Shown: piece after piece, positions 9,594 through 18,480 of the stretch
How the letters are laid out: each line of letters opens with the position of its first letter
How positions within the stretch are numbered: the stretch's first letter is position 1
Source: Eubacterium uniforme
GTDB lineage: Bacteria > Bacillota > Clostridia > Lachnospirales > Lachnospiraceae
Direction of reading: 5' to 3'
DNA: 64,000 nt
NCBI RefSeq assembly: GCF_900167115.1
Contig: NZ_FUXZ01000011.1
Location: forward strand, 53,985-117,984
Notes under the pieces: generated by a model
The model's database searches: none
Told to the model about the DNA's origin: nothing
What the model saw: only the letters and a program-made list of their open reading frames with translations
Program-made: the position numbers and the translations under genes

Positions 9594-9759
9594 CTCTTTT
9601 TTCACTTTTTTTGAATATTTTTTTATAAATTTTTAATCCTCTTCTATTCAAATAATTTTAAGATTTTTTATTACACTTTTTTCACTATTTTTCCTATTGT
9701 GATATAATTATTATATAAATAAAAAACATAATTATTCTAATATGAAAGGATGTGTGTTT

Positions 9760-10185
9760 ATGAGCGAAATAGATATGAAAATTATGACTGATACAAAAAG
9801 AATAGCTATGAGACCTCGTGTAGAAAGATATTTAGAAATCTACGAAGATGCTGTTTCAGATGTCGAAAACGAAGAAAAAACTGATCGTGTATTTTCTAAC
9901 ATGTTAACACAAATTCAATTTTTCCAACACGAAAGATTAATCCACCTTATAGTTACCGCAACTGTTGTACTTATTTACTTCATTGTAACAGGCCTTATGA
10001 TGTTTTCTACATCAGTTGGTAGTTTATTGGTACTAACTCTTCTATTCACTTTATTAGCAATCTTGCTTTTCTTCTACATAAACCATTACTTCTTTCTAGA
10101 AAGAAGCATACAACGAATGTATAACCAGTATGACATATTATACGACAGACTATATAAAAAGAATAGTCCATTGGTAAAGAATTAG
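9760..10185 (+). CDS. Small two-helix membrane protein, unknown
   Basis: A 141-residue protein with no recognised family. A charged N-terminal part of about 60 residues is followed by two hydrophobic helices (about 66-88 and 92-118) and a short charged tail, suggesting a hairpin in the membrane with both ends inside. The ATG at 9760 is preferred over an ATG six codons upstream because AAAGGA lies about 10 bases before it. A TATAAT box is at 9703-9708; a -35 box is not obvious. It stands alone between the tRNAs and the convergent thrS. Confidence 0.75.
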   Translation: MSEIDMKIMTDTKRIAMRPRVERYLEIYEDAVSDVENEEKTDRVFSNMLTQIQFFQHERLIHLIVTATVVLIYFIVTGLMMFSTSVGSLLVLTLLFTLLAILLFFYINHYFFLERSIQRMYNQYDILYDRLYKKNSPLVKN

Positions 10186-10200
10186 ATAGTATTTATATTC

Positions 10201-10240
10201 AAAAAAAGGAAAACCCGTTAAAAAGGCTTTCCTTTTTTAT
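10201..10240. terminator. Bidirectional terminator between the small membrane protein and thrS
   Basis: A run of A, then AAAGGAAAACC pairing with GGCTTTCCTTT, then a run of T. It can serve both convergent genes. Confidence 0.75.
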
Positions 10241-10258
10241 TACTATTAAATATAAAAA

Positions 10259-12064
10259 CTATTCTACTGAATCAATAAGTTCAAGTGTACGTTCTTCTGC
10301 CTGCTTTACACATAAAGCAACGAAGTCTTCGAGTTTTAAGCCATTCATCTGCTTATTACCTCTTACGTTAACTGATACTGTTCCTTCTTCTGCTTCCTTA
10401 TCACCGATGATAACAATATATGGCTCTTTATACTTTTTAAAGCCTTTAATCTTTGTTTTCATATTCTCATCAGAATAATCAGCCTCCACTCTGATATGAG
10501 CCTTTCTAAGTGCTTTTTCAACCTTCTTAGCGTACTCATTATGCTCTGCTCTAATTGGAACAATACCAACCTGGTATGGTGACATCCAGAATGGAAATAC
10601 CCCCTTGAAGTTTTCAATTAATATACCAATAAATCTTTCAAATGAACCAAAGATAGCTCTATGAATCATAACTGGCTGTTTCTGTGATCCGTCTGCAGCA
10701 ACATACTTAAGATCAAAGTTAAGTGGCAACTGGAAGTCTAACTGAATTGTACCCATCTGCCATTCACGACCGATGCAGTCCTTCATCTTAAGATCAATCT
10801 TAGGACCATAGAACGCACCATCGCCTTCATTGATTTCATATCCACCTTCACCATACTTCTTATCTAAAATCTTCTTTAAAGCTGCTTCTGCGCTATCCCA
10901 GAGTTCTGGAGCGCCCATAAAGTCATCAGGTCTTGTTGAAAGTTCAGCTTCATATGTAAGACCAAATGTCTCATAGATGAATTTTGCAATATCCATGATA
11001 TCACTAATTTCATCTTCAATCATGTCTTCTGTAAGGAATGTATGATCATCGTCCTGATGGAACATCTGAACTCTGAATAAACCATTTAATTCGCCTGATT
11101 TTTCTTTTCTATGAATAACCTGTGTCTCACTATATCTAAGTGGTAATTCCTTATAACTGTGAAGACCATTCTTATATACATTAATAGCATTAGGACAGTT
11201 CATAGGCTTAAGAGCAAATTCAACATCAGTTTCAATGTTTTCTTCACCAGATTCTTCATCTACATAAGCATTTGTTACAAGAAACATGTTTTCCTTATAA
11301 TGTCCCCAATGTCCTGATGTTTCCCAAAGTTTTTTATGGTTAGCTACAGGTGATAAAATCTCCTGATAACCATATTCGTCATGAAGTTCTCTCCAGAAGT
11401 TGAGGATTGCATTATACATCTTAAAACCTCTTGGAAGCCAGTATGGCATACCTGGAGCTGATTCATCAAACATAAATAACTCCTGTTCTGGTCCAATCTT
11501 CTTATGATCTCTTTCCATAGCTTCTTTAACGAAATCAAGATGCTCCTTTAATTCCTGTTTAGAAGGGAAGGCATACATGTAAATACGCTGTAACTGATCA
11601 TTCTTTTCATTACCTCTCCAGTATGAACCTGAAGCTGATTTAACTTTATATGCGCAATTAAGTAATTCCTGTGAATTAGCAACGTGAGGTCCTCTACAAA
11701 GATCGACAAAATCCTCACCTGTGTAGTAAATAGTAATCTTCTCACCTTCAGGAAGGTCTTTAATTAATTCTTCTTTATATTTCTGGCCTTTAAAAATTTC
11801 AAGAGCTTCAGCTGGGCTAACTTCTTTACATACCCAATCTTCTTTTCTTCTTAAAATTTCACGCATCTTATCTTCAATTGCCTTGTAATCCTCTGTCTGA
11901 ATTGGACGTGGAAGCATAAAATCATAATAAAAACCATCATCTATCTGTGGTCCAATTGCAATTTGTACGTTTTCCTTACCAAAAATTTCCATAACAGCCT
12001 TAGCCATTACGTGTGCAAGTGAGTGTCTGTACACACTTAAGAAATACTCTCTGTTATCACTCAT
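10259..12064 (-). CDS. thrS: Threonyl-tRNA synthetase lacking the TGS domain
   Basis: A 601-residue class II synthetase charging tRNA-Thr. It begins directly with the second additional (editing) domain (HSLAHVMAKAV, about residues 15-25), then the catalytic core with motif 2 region RVQMFHQDDDHTFL, the zinc-ligand segment MNCPNAI, and a C-terminal anticodon-binding domain (about 495-595). The usual N-terminal TGS domain of about 60 residues is absent. The ATG at 12064 is fixed by AGGAGGTAG at 12071-12079; the in-frame extension to 12139 has no ribosome site. Expression is controlled by the T-box leader upstream. Identity is certain. Confidence 0.97.
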   Translation of the reverse strand: MSDNREYFLSVYRHSLAHVMAKAVMEIFGKENVQIAIGPQIDDGFYYDFMLPRPIQTEDYKAIEDKMREILRRKEDWVCKEVSPAEALEIFKGQKYKEELIKDLPEGEKITIYYTGEDFVDLCRGPHVANSQELLNCAYKVKSASGSYWRGNEKNDQLQRIYMYAFPSKQELKEHLDFVKEAMERDHKKIGPEQELFMFDESAPGMPYWLPRGFKMYNAILNFWRELHDEYGYQEILSPVANHKKLWETSGHWGHYKENMFLVTNAYVDEESGEENIETDVEFALKPMNCPNAINVYKNGLHSYKELPLRYSETQVIHRKEKSGELNGLFRVQMFHQDDDHTFLTEDMIEDEISDIMDIAKFIYETFGLTYEAELSTRPDDFMGAPELWDSAEAALKKILDKKYGEGGYEINEGDGAFYGPKIDLKMKDCIGREWQMGTIQLDFQLPLNFDLKYVAADGSQKQPVMIHRAIFGSFERFIGILIENFKGVFPFWMSPYQVGIVPIRAEHNEYAKKVEKALRKAHIRVEADYSDENMKTKIKGFKKYKEPYIVIIGDKEAEEGTVSVNVRGNKQMNGLKLEDFVALCVKQAEERTLELIDSVE

Positions 12065-12094
12065 TATTCTACCTCCTAAAATATAAATCTCCGA

Positions 12095-12119
12095 AACCGC
12101 TACGCTTGTTTCGGGATTG
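12095..12119. repeat. Dispersed hairpin repeat family 2, copy 2
   Basis: Contains the core CTTGTTTCGGGATT (12105-12118). Here the hairpin is strongest: CCGAAAC (12091-12097) pairs with GTTTCGG (12107-12113). It lies between the T-box terminator and the thrS ribosome site, so it would form only in transcripts that read through. Confidence 0.45.
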
Positions 12120-12174
12120 AAATCAGTCGTCAAATACATTCAAGCAAGCTTGATGTGCTTGACTCGTTGCAAAC

Positions 12175-12431
12175 AAATAAGTCCCTTGTACTAAGTACAA
12201 GGGACGTTAATAAACGCGGTTCCACCCAAGTTGCCATATTTAGTAAATACAGCCTCTCTTATGATTATAACGGAATCACCGTATTCATTTCATTAATCAA
12301 TAATTAACTACTAAGAATCCCTCCAAGGTAGTTTTCAGATAAAACTTAATCTAGATTGCTCTCAGCTTATAACAATCTTCTCTGTCGATAAGACTTTTAT
12401 CCTACTGTCCTTTTCAACGGTTTAAAATATG
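12175..12431 (-). promoter_or_regulatory. T-box riboswitch (Thr) controlling thrS
   Basis: On the minus strand the leader carries the T-box sequence GGGTGGAACCGCG (12227-12215), which pairs with uncharged tRNA, and a terminator stem (12181-12192 with 12194-12205) followed by TTATTTG. A candidate specifier ACTACC (12332-12327) offers ACT or ACC, both Thr codons. Uncharged tRNA-Thr should stabilise the antiterminator and allow thrS transcription. The structure type is well known; the exact specifier triplet is inferred. Confidence 0.93.
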
Positions 12432-12437
12432 TGTATC

Positions 12438-12466
12438 ATTATACGACTATTTTTAGTTATTGTAAA
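12438..12466 (-). promoter_or_regulatory. Promoter of the T-box/thrS transcript
   Basis: TTTACA (12466-12461), 17-base spacer and TATAAT (12443-12438) on the minus strand, directly after the stop codon of the upstream gene. Confidence 0.85.
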
Positions 12467-12471
12467 GTAAT

Positions 12472-13716
12472 TTATTTAGATTCAGATTCACCTTCTTCTG
12501 AACTTATTTCTTCAGTATCGCCTTCTTCTGGGACAAGTCCAACTGGTTCATCCGTATCTTCTTCATCTTCTTCATAGTATTCATCATCTAGTTCTTCATC
12601 TTCTTCTGTACTAGGCTCTACCATTTTAACTGTAGCATTCTCTGCTAAGAAATCATATACAAGGTCATAAACCATAGACTCTTTAATCTCATCCTTAGTA
12701 TAATCTTTTTCAAAACTTTCTACAGAATCGTATTCATAATCAGCTACATATTCATCAATATATTTTTTATATATATCATCAGTAACTTCTAAGTTCTCTG
12801 CTTTACAGATAGCCTTTAAAACTAATTCATTCTTAATCTGTTCTTCATAATAATTTTTAAGGAAATCATCTAATTTCTGATCTTCCTTCATATCATAAAA
12901 CTGTTTTAAGAAATCTTCTAGTTCCATATCCCACTGTGAAGCTTCTTCCTGTAATGAAGAATATGCATCTTCTGATACTTCATCATATAAATCTTCTGGA
13001 TAGCTTTTCATCTTGGAATCTTCAACAACCTTATTGAATAAATCCTCTTTCATGGCATATGCATTATCTTTTTCGCTATCTTTTTCTAATTTTTCCTTAA
13101 CTGATTTTTTGTATTCATCTACTGAATTTGCATCAAATTTCTCTTTAACATACTCATCAGTTAATTCATGTTCAATATAATTATACGCTGAATTAATAGT
13201 TGCATATACTTCAGCTTCCTTGCCATTATACTTATCTCCTTCATAATTCGAAGAAGTGATATTCGCTGCATCAGCCACTTTAAAAGTATATGCATCACCT
13301 TTCTTTTTACCAAGAAGAGATGAATCTAACTCACTACAATAATCTTCGTCACCTATACAAAAATCGTAATCACTTTCACCAAGTTCAGCTACTTCCTGTC
13401 CATCAATCTTAACTGTAAGATTAAGATTAACAAAATCGCCCTTCTTTAAAGCTTCTGTAACTTCTACTTCTTCTGAAAGTTCATTTTCAATTTCTGAATC
13501 AACGTCTTCATCTGTAATGTAAACTTTTTCTTGAGTTCCTTCTAATCCCTTATACTTTCCAAGTTCAATATAATCATCAACATTATATCCATTTTTATTA
13601 TCAAATTTTTCTTTTGACTTTGGATGTTTATGTCTTGAATATACTATCGCTCCAACTAATAATGCTGCTATTATTAATATTATAATTGGATAAATTAAAC
13701 CCTTAAATTTTTTCAT
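12472..13716 (-). CDS. Membrane-anchored trigger-factor-like FKBP-type protein
   Basis: A 414-residue protein with an N-terminal signal anchor (about residues 7-26), then a region related to the FKBP peptidyl-prolyl isomerase and C-terminal chaperone domains of trigger factor: an FKBP-like core (about 80-175, with GDFVNLNLTVKIDG) and a helical part (about 185-360). The C-terminus is very acidic (many Glu/Asp, about 370-414). The ribosome-binding domain of true trigger factor is missing, so it more likely acts as an extracytoplasmic foldase or chaperone. It follows guaB closely (about 17 bases) and is probably co-transcribed with it. Isomerase activity is not proven by the sequence. Confidence 0.75.
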   Translation of the reverse strand: MKKFKGLIYPIIILIIAALLVGAIVYSRHKHPKSKEKFDNKNGYNVDDYIELGKYKGLEGTQEKVYITDEDVDSEIENELSEEVEVTEALKKGDFVNLNLTVKIDGQEVAELGESDYDFCIGDEDYCSELDSSLLGKKKGDAYTFKVADAANITSSNYEGDKYNGKEAEVYATINSAYNYIEHELTDEYVKEKFDANSVDEYKKSVKEKLEKDSEKDNAYAMKEDLFNKVVEDSKMKSYPEDLYDEVSEDAYSSLQEEASQWDMELEDFLKQFYDMKEDQKLDDFLKNYYEEQIKNELVLKAICKAENLEVTDDIYKKYIDEYVADYEYDSVESFEKDYTKDEIKESMVYDLVYDFLAENATVKMVEPSTEEDEELDDEYYEEDEEDTDEPVGLVPEEGDTEEISSEEGESESK

Positions 13717-13733
13717 CGATACTCTCCATATAA

Positions 13734-15212
<1,479 letters not shown>

Positions 15213-15232
15213 TTAATACTATATTTTTATAT

Positions 15233-15279
15233 GCAAAAAATCCACGTGCTATAATTCCTTATAACTAATGGATTTTTGC
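15233..15279 (-). terminator. Terminator-like hairpin in the guaB leader
   Basis: TGGATTTTTGC (15269-15279) pairs with GCAAAAAATCCA (15233-15244) with one bulge. Read on the minus strand it ends in a T run. It can terminate the upstream gene ending at 15333, yet it also falls at about +1 to +45 of the guaB transcript. Confidence 0.6.
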
Positions 15280-15280
15280 T

Positions 15281-15309
15281 ATATTAACAGTTTTAATAAA
15301 TATTGTCAA
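15281..15309 (-). promoter_or_regulatory. guaB promoter
   Basis: TTGACA (15309-15304), 17-base spacer, TAATAT (15286-15281) on the minus strand. Confidence 0.85.
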
Positions 15310-15332
15310 TTACTTTTTTTATTTTTTTTAAA

Positions 15333-15851
15333 TTATTCTTCTGTATCTGCTTCATTATATTCTACAATCATAGGTTTTACATTTCTGATTGCATTTATAA
15401 TTCGATTATTTTTCTTTAACAATATTACTTCTGCCCCCATATTACCTTTTAAAACGATACCTGTTTTTTGTTCATCTGATTCAAAACCTGATGAATAATC
15501 TAGAACCTTCTTACCATACAAATGTCTTTTAATTGAATCACTACCAGCTGGAGCAACAAGCTCTGCTGATGTCAAATCGTAAACCACCCATTTTTTTCTT
15601 TTACGCTTGTCAAATATCTTATCAATGGAAAGTTCTCCATTTAAATAAGAATACTCATACTCAAGTTTTGTTCTTGGAATAATCGTAAACCATAACACCG
15701 CAGCTATTAGCAAGAATACTCCTCCTAGCGGAGTAAACACAAGTAAAGCAAGCGATGCTGGCCATAGCGCAATAAGTATTGACTTTACTAGCACGGTTTT
15801 AAAACTCATTTTCACTTCAAATATATCTTCAATTAAAATATCACGTAGCAT
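15333..15851 (-). CDS. Conserved membrane protein of unknown function (DUF6106-like)
   Basis: A 172-residue protein with two adjacent hydrophobic helices (about 22-40 and 42-58) followed by a soluble, mostly beta-predicted part of about 110 residues that may resemble a PH-like fold. I believe it matches DUF6106 of Lachnospiraceae, but this is from memory of the pattern and not certain. It follows the FakA/YloV gene on the same strand after about 35 bases, so it is probably the last gene of that operon. No catalytic motif is visible. Confidence 0.65.
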   Translation of the reverse strand: MLRDILIEDIFEVKMSFKTVLVKSILIALWPASLALLVFTPLGGVFLLIAAVLWFTIIPRTKLEYEYSYLNGELSIDKIFDKRKRKKWVVYDLTSAELVAPAGSDSIKRHLYGKKVLDYSSGFESDEQKTGIVLKGNMGAEVILLKKNNRIINAIRNVKPMIVEYNEADTEE

Positions 15852-15886
15852 AAAATCTCCTAGTTTAACCTATCTGGTATGTTTAT

Positions 15887-17506
15887 TTATTCAACTGATA
15901 CAATGTAGTAATATATAGGCTGATCACCCTTATTTACTTCAATTTCTAAATCAGGATACTTTTCTTCAAGTGTCTTTGCACATTTTGCTGCATCTTCTTC
16001 TGATACTTCAGCACCATAGTAAATACTAATAAGCTCACTATCTTCATCAACCATAGTACCTATCATTTCTACTGTTGTATCTTCAACTGATTCACCAACT
16101 GCTGCAATACCCTTATCTGCAATCCCCATGATATTACCTTCCTTAATAGCAATACCATCGATAGATGTATCTCTAACTGCATATGTAACCTGACCAGTTT
16201 TTACATTACCAATTTCTTCGGTCATAATTGCAAGTGCTTCTTCACTTGAAACCTCACTATTAAAATTAATAACTGCTGCAATACCCTGTGGTATTGTCTT
16301 AGTAGGTACAACTACAATCTTTTTATCCTTTGAAAGTTTTTCAGCCTGTTCTGCTGCAAGAATAATGTTCTTATTATTAGGAAGAACATAAATTACATCA
16401 GCATTAACTTTATCAGCTGCATCTAAAATATCTGCAGTACTTGGATTCATAGTCTGACCACCTTCAATAACATAGTCAACTCCAAGACTTGTAAATATTT
16501 CATTAATACCACTACCAACTGAAACTGAAATAAAACCATAAGGCTTTCTAGGTTCATTGCTAGCAACTTCTTTAGTTTCCTCTGTAGTAGTTTCAGATAC
16601 TAAAACATCTGCATCTTTTAAGTTACTTACCTTAATATTAGTAAGAACACCAAACTTGATACCCTTATGCATAGCAAGACCAGGATCATCTGTCTTCATA
16701 CTTACAACAATTGTATCATTATTTACAGCAAATGAATCTATATCACCAAGAGAATCTAAATATCCTCTTAAATCACCATCAATATCAGCAGGGTTCTTCT
16801 CTGGTTTAAGTACGAAAGATGTTTCATATGTATACTTAACACCTTCATCAACCTTTTCTTCACCTGCAAGTGATGCATAATCAATCTCCTTACCAAGGAA
16901 TGCATCAAATGCCCCCTGTAAGAATTCCATAAGGCCCTGTCCACCTGAGTCAACAACGCCAGCTTCCTTAAGAACTGGAAGCATATCTGGAGTTTTATCT
17001 AAAACTTCATATCCATACTTAATGGCTGAATCAATAATTTCTTCTAAATCATCAGTCTTTTTTGCCATCTCAGATACTTTAACACCTACACCTTTAGCAA
17101 CTGTAAGGATAGTACCTTCCTTAGGCTTCATAACAGCTTTATAAGCTGTTTCAACAGCTCTTTCACAAGCTCTAGCAATTATAATACTATCAATTGCTTC
17201 TTCCTTTTTTACTTCCTTCGTAAAACCTCTAAGAAGCTGTGATAAAATAACGCCCGAGTTACCTCTTGCTCCTCTAAGTGATCCAGAAGATATAGCTTTA
17301 GCTAAGTTTTCCATGTTTGGAACATCTATAGCTGATACTTCTTTAGCAGCTGACATAATTGTCATAGTCATATTTGTACCTGTATCACCGTCTGGTACAG
17401 GGAATACATTAAGTTCATTAATCCATTCCTTTTTAGCCTCTAAATTAGCAGCACCTGCTAAAAACATCTTCTGAAGTAAAAATCCATCTATTGTCTGTAT
17501 ACTCAC
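15887..17506 (-). CDS. DAK-domain protein, FakA/YloV family (fatty acid kinase subunit-like)
   Basis: A 539-residue protein with an N-terminal DhaL/DAK2 ATP-binding domain (about 8-200; motifs NVFPVPDGDTGTNM and GARGNSGVILSQ) and the C-terminal YloV/FakA region (about 300-539). FakA proteins phosphorylate fatty acids held by FakB for use in phospholipid synthesis. FakB is not in the window. The upstream Asp23-family gene is the conserved YloU partner, an arrangement kept across Firmicutes. The exact substrate here is inferred from the family. Confidence 0.88.
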   Translation of the reverse strand: MSIQTIDGFLLQKMFLAGAANLEAKKEWINELNVFPVPDGDTGTNMTMTIMSAAKEVSAIDVPNMENLAKAISSGSLRGARGNSGVILSQLLRGFTKEVKKEEAIDSIIIARACERAVETAYKAVMKPKEGTILTVAKGVGVKVSEMAKKTDDLEEIIDSAIKYGYEVLDKTPDMLPVLKEAGVVDSGGQGLMEFLQGAFDAFLGKEIDYASLAGEEKVDEGVKYTYETSFVLKPEKNPADIDGDLRGYLDSLGDIDSFAVNNDTIVVSMKTDDPGLAMHKGIKFGVLTNIKVSNLKDADVLVSETTTEETKEVASNEPRKPYGFISVSVGSGINEIFTSLGVDYVIEGGQTMNPSTADILDAADKVNADVIYVLPNNKNIILAAEQAEKLSKDKKIVVVPTKTIPQGIAAVINFNSEVSSEEALAIMTEEIGNVKTGQVTYAVRDTSIDGIAIKEGNIMGIADKGIAAVGESVEDTTVEMIGTMVDEDSELISIYYGAEVSEEDAAKCAKTLEEKYPDLEIEVNKGDQPIYYYIVSVE

Positions 17507-17537
17507 AACAAATTTCCTCCTTAAATAACCATTGCAA

Positions 17538-17897
17538 TTAGTCGATAACTCTTACGTCTTCAACAAATATATTGATTTTTTTAATTTCCATACCTGTGTG
17601 CTCTTCCACTTTATACTTAACATTAGTAATTAAGTTATCAGCAACAGCGTGGATACCAACGCCATAAGCAACTATCACATGAAAATCAATAGTTATTTTA
17701 TTATCTTCATCTATTTCTATATTTATACCCTTTGCCAAACTATCTCTCTTTAATAGTTGAACAAATCCATCTTTTACATTAACAGCTGCCATACCAACAA
17801 TACCAAAGCACTCTACTGCTGTAGTACCTGCATACTTAGCTATTACTTTTGTATCAATAGTTATTTCACCATATGCGGTATTCATTTTACCATTCAT
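17538..17897 (-). CDS. Asp23/Gls24-family protein (YloU-like)
   Basis: A 119-residue Asp23/Gls24 domain protein; typical segments are GEITIDTKVIAKYAGTTA at the start and VEDVRVID at the end. Members are abundant cell-envelope stress-related proteins. This one sits directly before the DAK/YloV gene (31 bases) as in Bacillus yloU-yloV, so a common role in fatty acid or envelope metabolism is likely. A GGAGG ribosome site precedes the ATG. Confidence 0.88.
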   Translation of the reverse strand: MNGKMNTAYGEITIDTKVIAKYAGTTAVECFGIVGMAAVNVKDGFVQLLKRDSLAKGINIEIDEDNKITIDFHVIVAYGVGIHAVADNLITNVKYKVEEHTGMEIKKINIFVEDVRVID

Positions 17898-17976
17898 ATT
17901 TTATACCTCCATAAGTAATTGTATTAACTATATTCTATAGATAACCTTCATTTTTGTGAAAAATCCACGTCTATTT

Positions 17977-18005
17977 ATTATACCCTTTATTTGCAAAAAT
18001 ATCAA
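17977..18005 (-). promoter_or_regulatory. Promoter of the Asp23-DAK operon
   Basis: TTGATA (18005-18000), 17-base spacer, TATAAT (17982-17977) on the minus strand, back to back with the rpmB promoter. Confidence 0.85.
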
Positions 18006-18050
18006 GGCATATAAAAATATCAGGTCATAAAAAAAGGTATAAAAAAATAC

Positions 18051-18079
18051 TTGCATTATATTTGCTAATTTGATACAAT
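18051..18079 (+). promoter_or_regulatory. rpmB promoter
   Basis: TTGCAT (18051-18056), 17-base spacer, TACAAT (18074-18079). The short leader holds a small hairpin (GGCT near 18093 with AGCC near 18110). Confidence 0.8.
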
Positions 18080-18139
18080 AGCAGTTGTGTCGGGCTGATA
18101 TATAGGTTTAGCCTAATCTTTATTAAGGAGGTGTTGGAC

Positions 18140-18325
18140 ATGGCTAAATGTGCAATTTGTGACAAGGGTGCTCATTTTGGTATCGCTGTGAGCCATTCAC
18201 ATAGAAGATCAAACAAAATGTGGAAATCTAATGTTAAGTCAGTAAGAGTAAAAGTTAACGGAGCTACAAAGAGAATGTATGTATGTACACATTGCTTAAG
18301 ATCAGGCAAAGTTGAACGTGCATAA
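18140..18325 (+). CDS. rpmB: 50S ribosomal protein L28
   Basis: A 61-residue L28, starting AKCAICDKG with the zinc-type Cys pair (Cys4, Cys7) and the second pair near the end (CTHC, about residues 51-54), so it is the zinc-binding form. The ATG at 18140 has AAGGAGGTG just upstream; the longer reading from GTG 18131 would begin inside the ribosome site. Single gene with its own promoter and terminator. Confidence 0.97.
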   Translation: MAKCAICDKGAHFGIAVSHSHRRSNKMWKSNVKSVRVKVNGATKRMYVCTHCLRSGKVERA

Positions 18326-18345
18326 TTTGTAAGTTAGTTATAAAT

Positions 18346-18387
18346 AAAAAAGCTGTTGTAAAACTTAAGTTTTATAACAGCTTTTTT
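18346..18387 (+). terminator. rpmB terminator
   Basis: An 18-bp stem (about 18346-18363 with 18368-18385) containing AGCTGTT/AACAGCT, with a following T run. Confidence 0.9.
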
Positions 18388-18394
18388 ATTTATA

Positions 18395-18480
18395 CTCCTG
18401 AAATTTATTTCAGGAGAGCCATCCGCGGCTTAGAGCGGAGTCAAAGATTCTCTTTTAGAGAATCTTCCTTTCCTGAAATT
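18395..18480. repeat. Structured dispersed element family 1, copy 1
   Basis: Starts right beside the metH stop codon. On the + strand: P1 TTTCAGGA (18408-18415) with TCCTGAAA (18471-18478); P3 TCCGC (18422-18426) with GCGGA (18435-18439); P2 AGATTCTCT (18445-18453) with AGAGAATCT (18457-18465): a three-way junction. A second hairpin, CTCCTGAAAT (18395-18404) with ATTTCAGGAG (18407-18416), competes for the P1 strand. A second copy lies at 42861-42947; 18433-18453 is identical to 42896-42916. Confidence 0.6.

Noticed and set aside
12065..12139. N-terminal extension of thrS
   Set aside because: It would lie in the leader after the T-box terminator, across the ribosome site, and does not encode a TGS domain.
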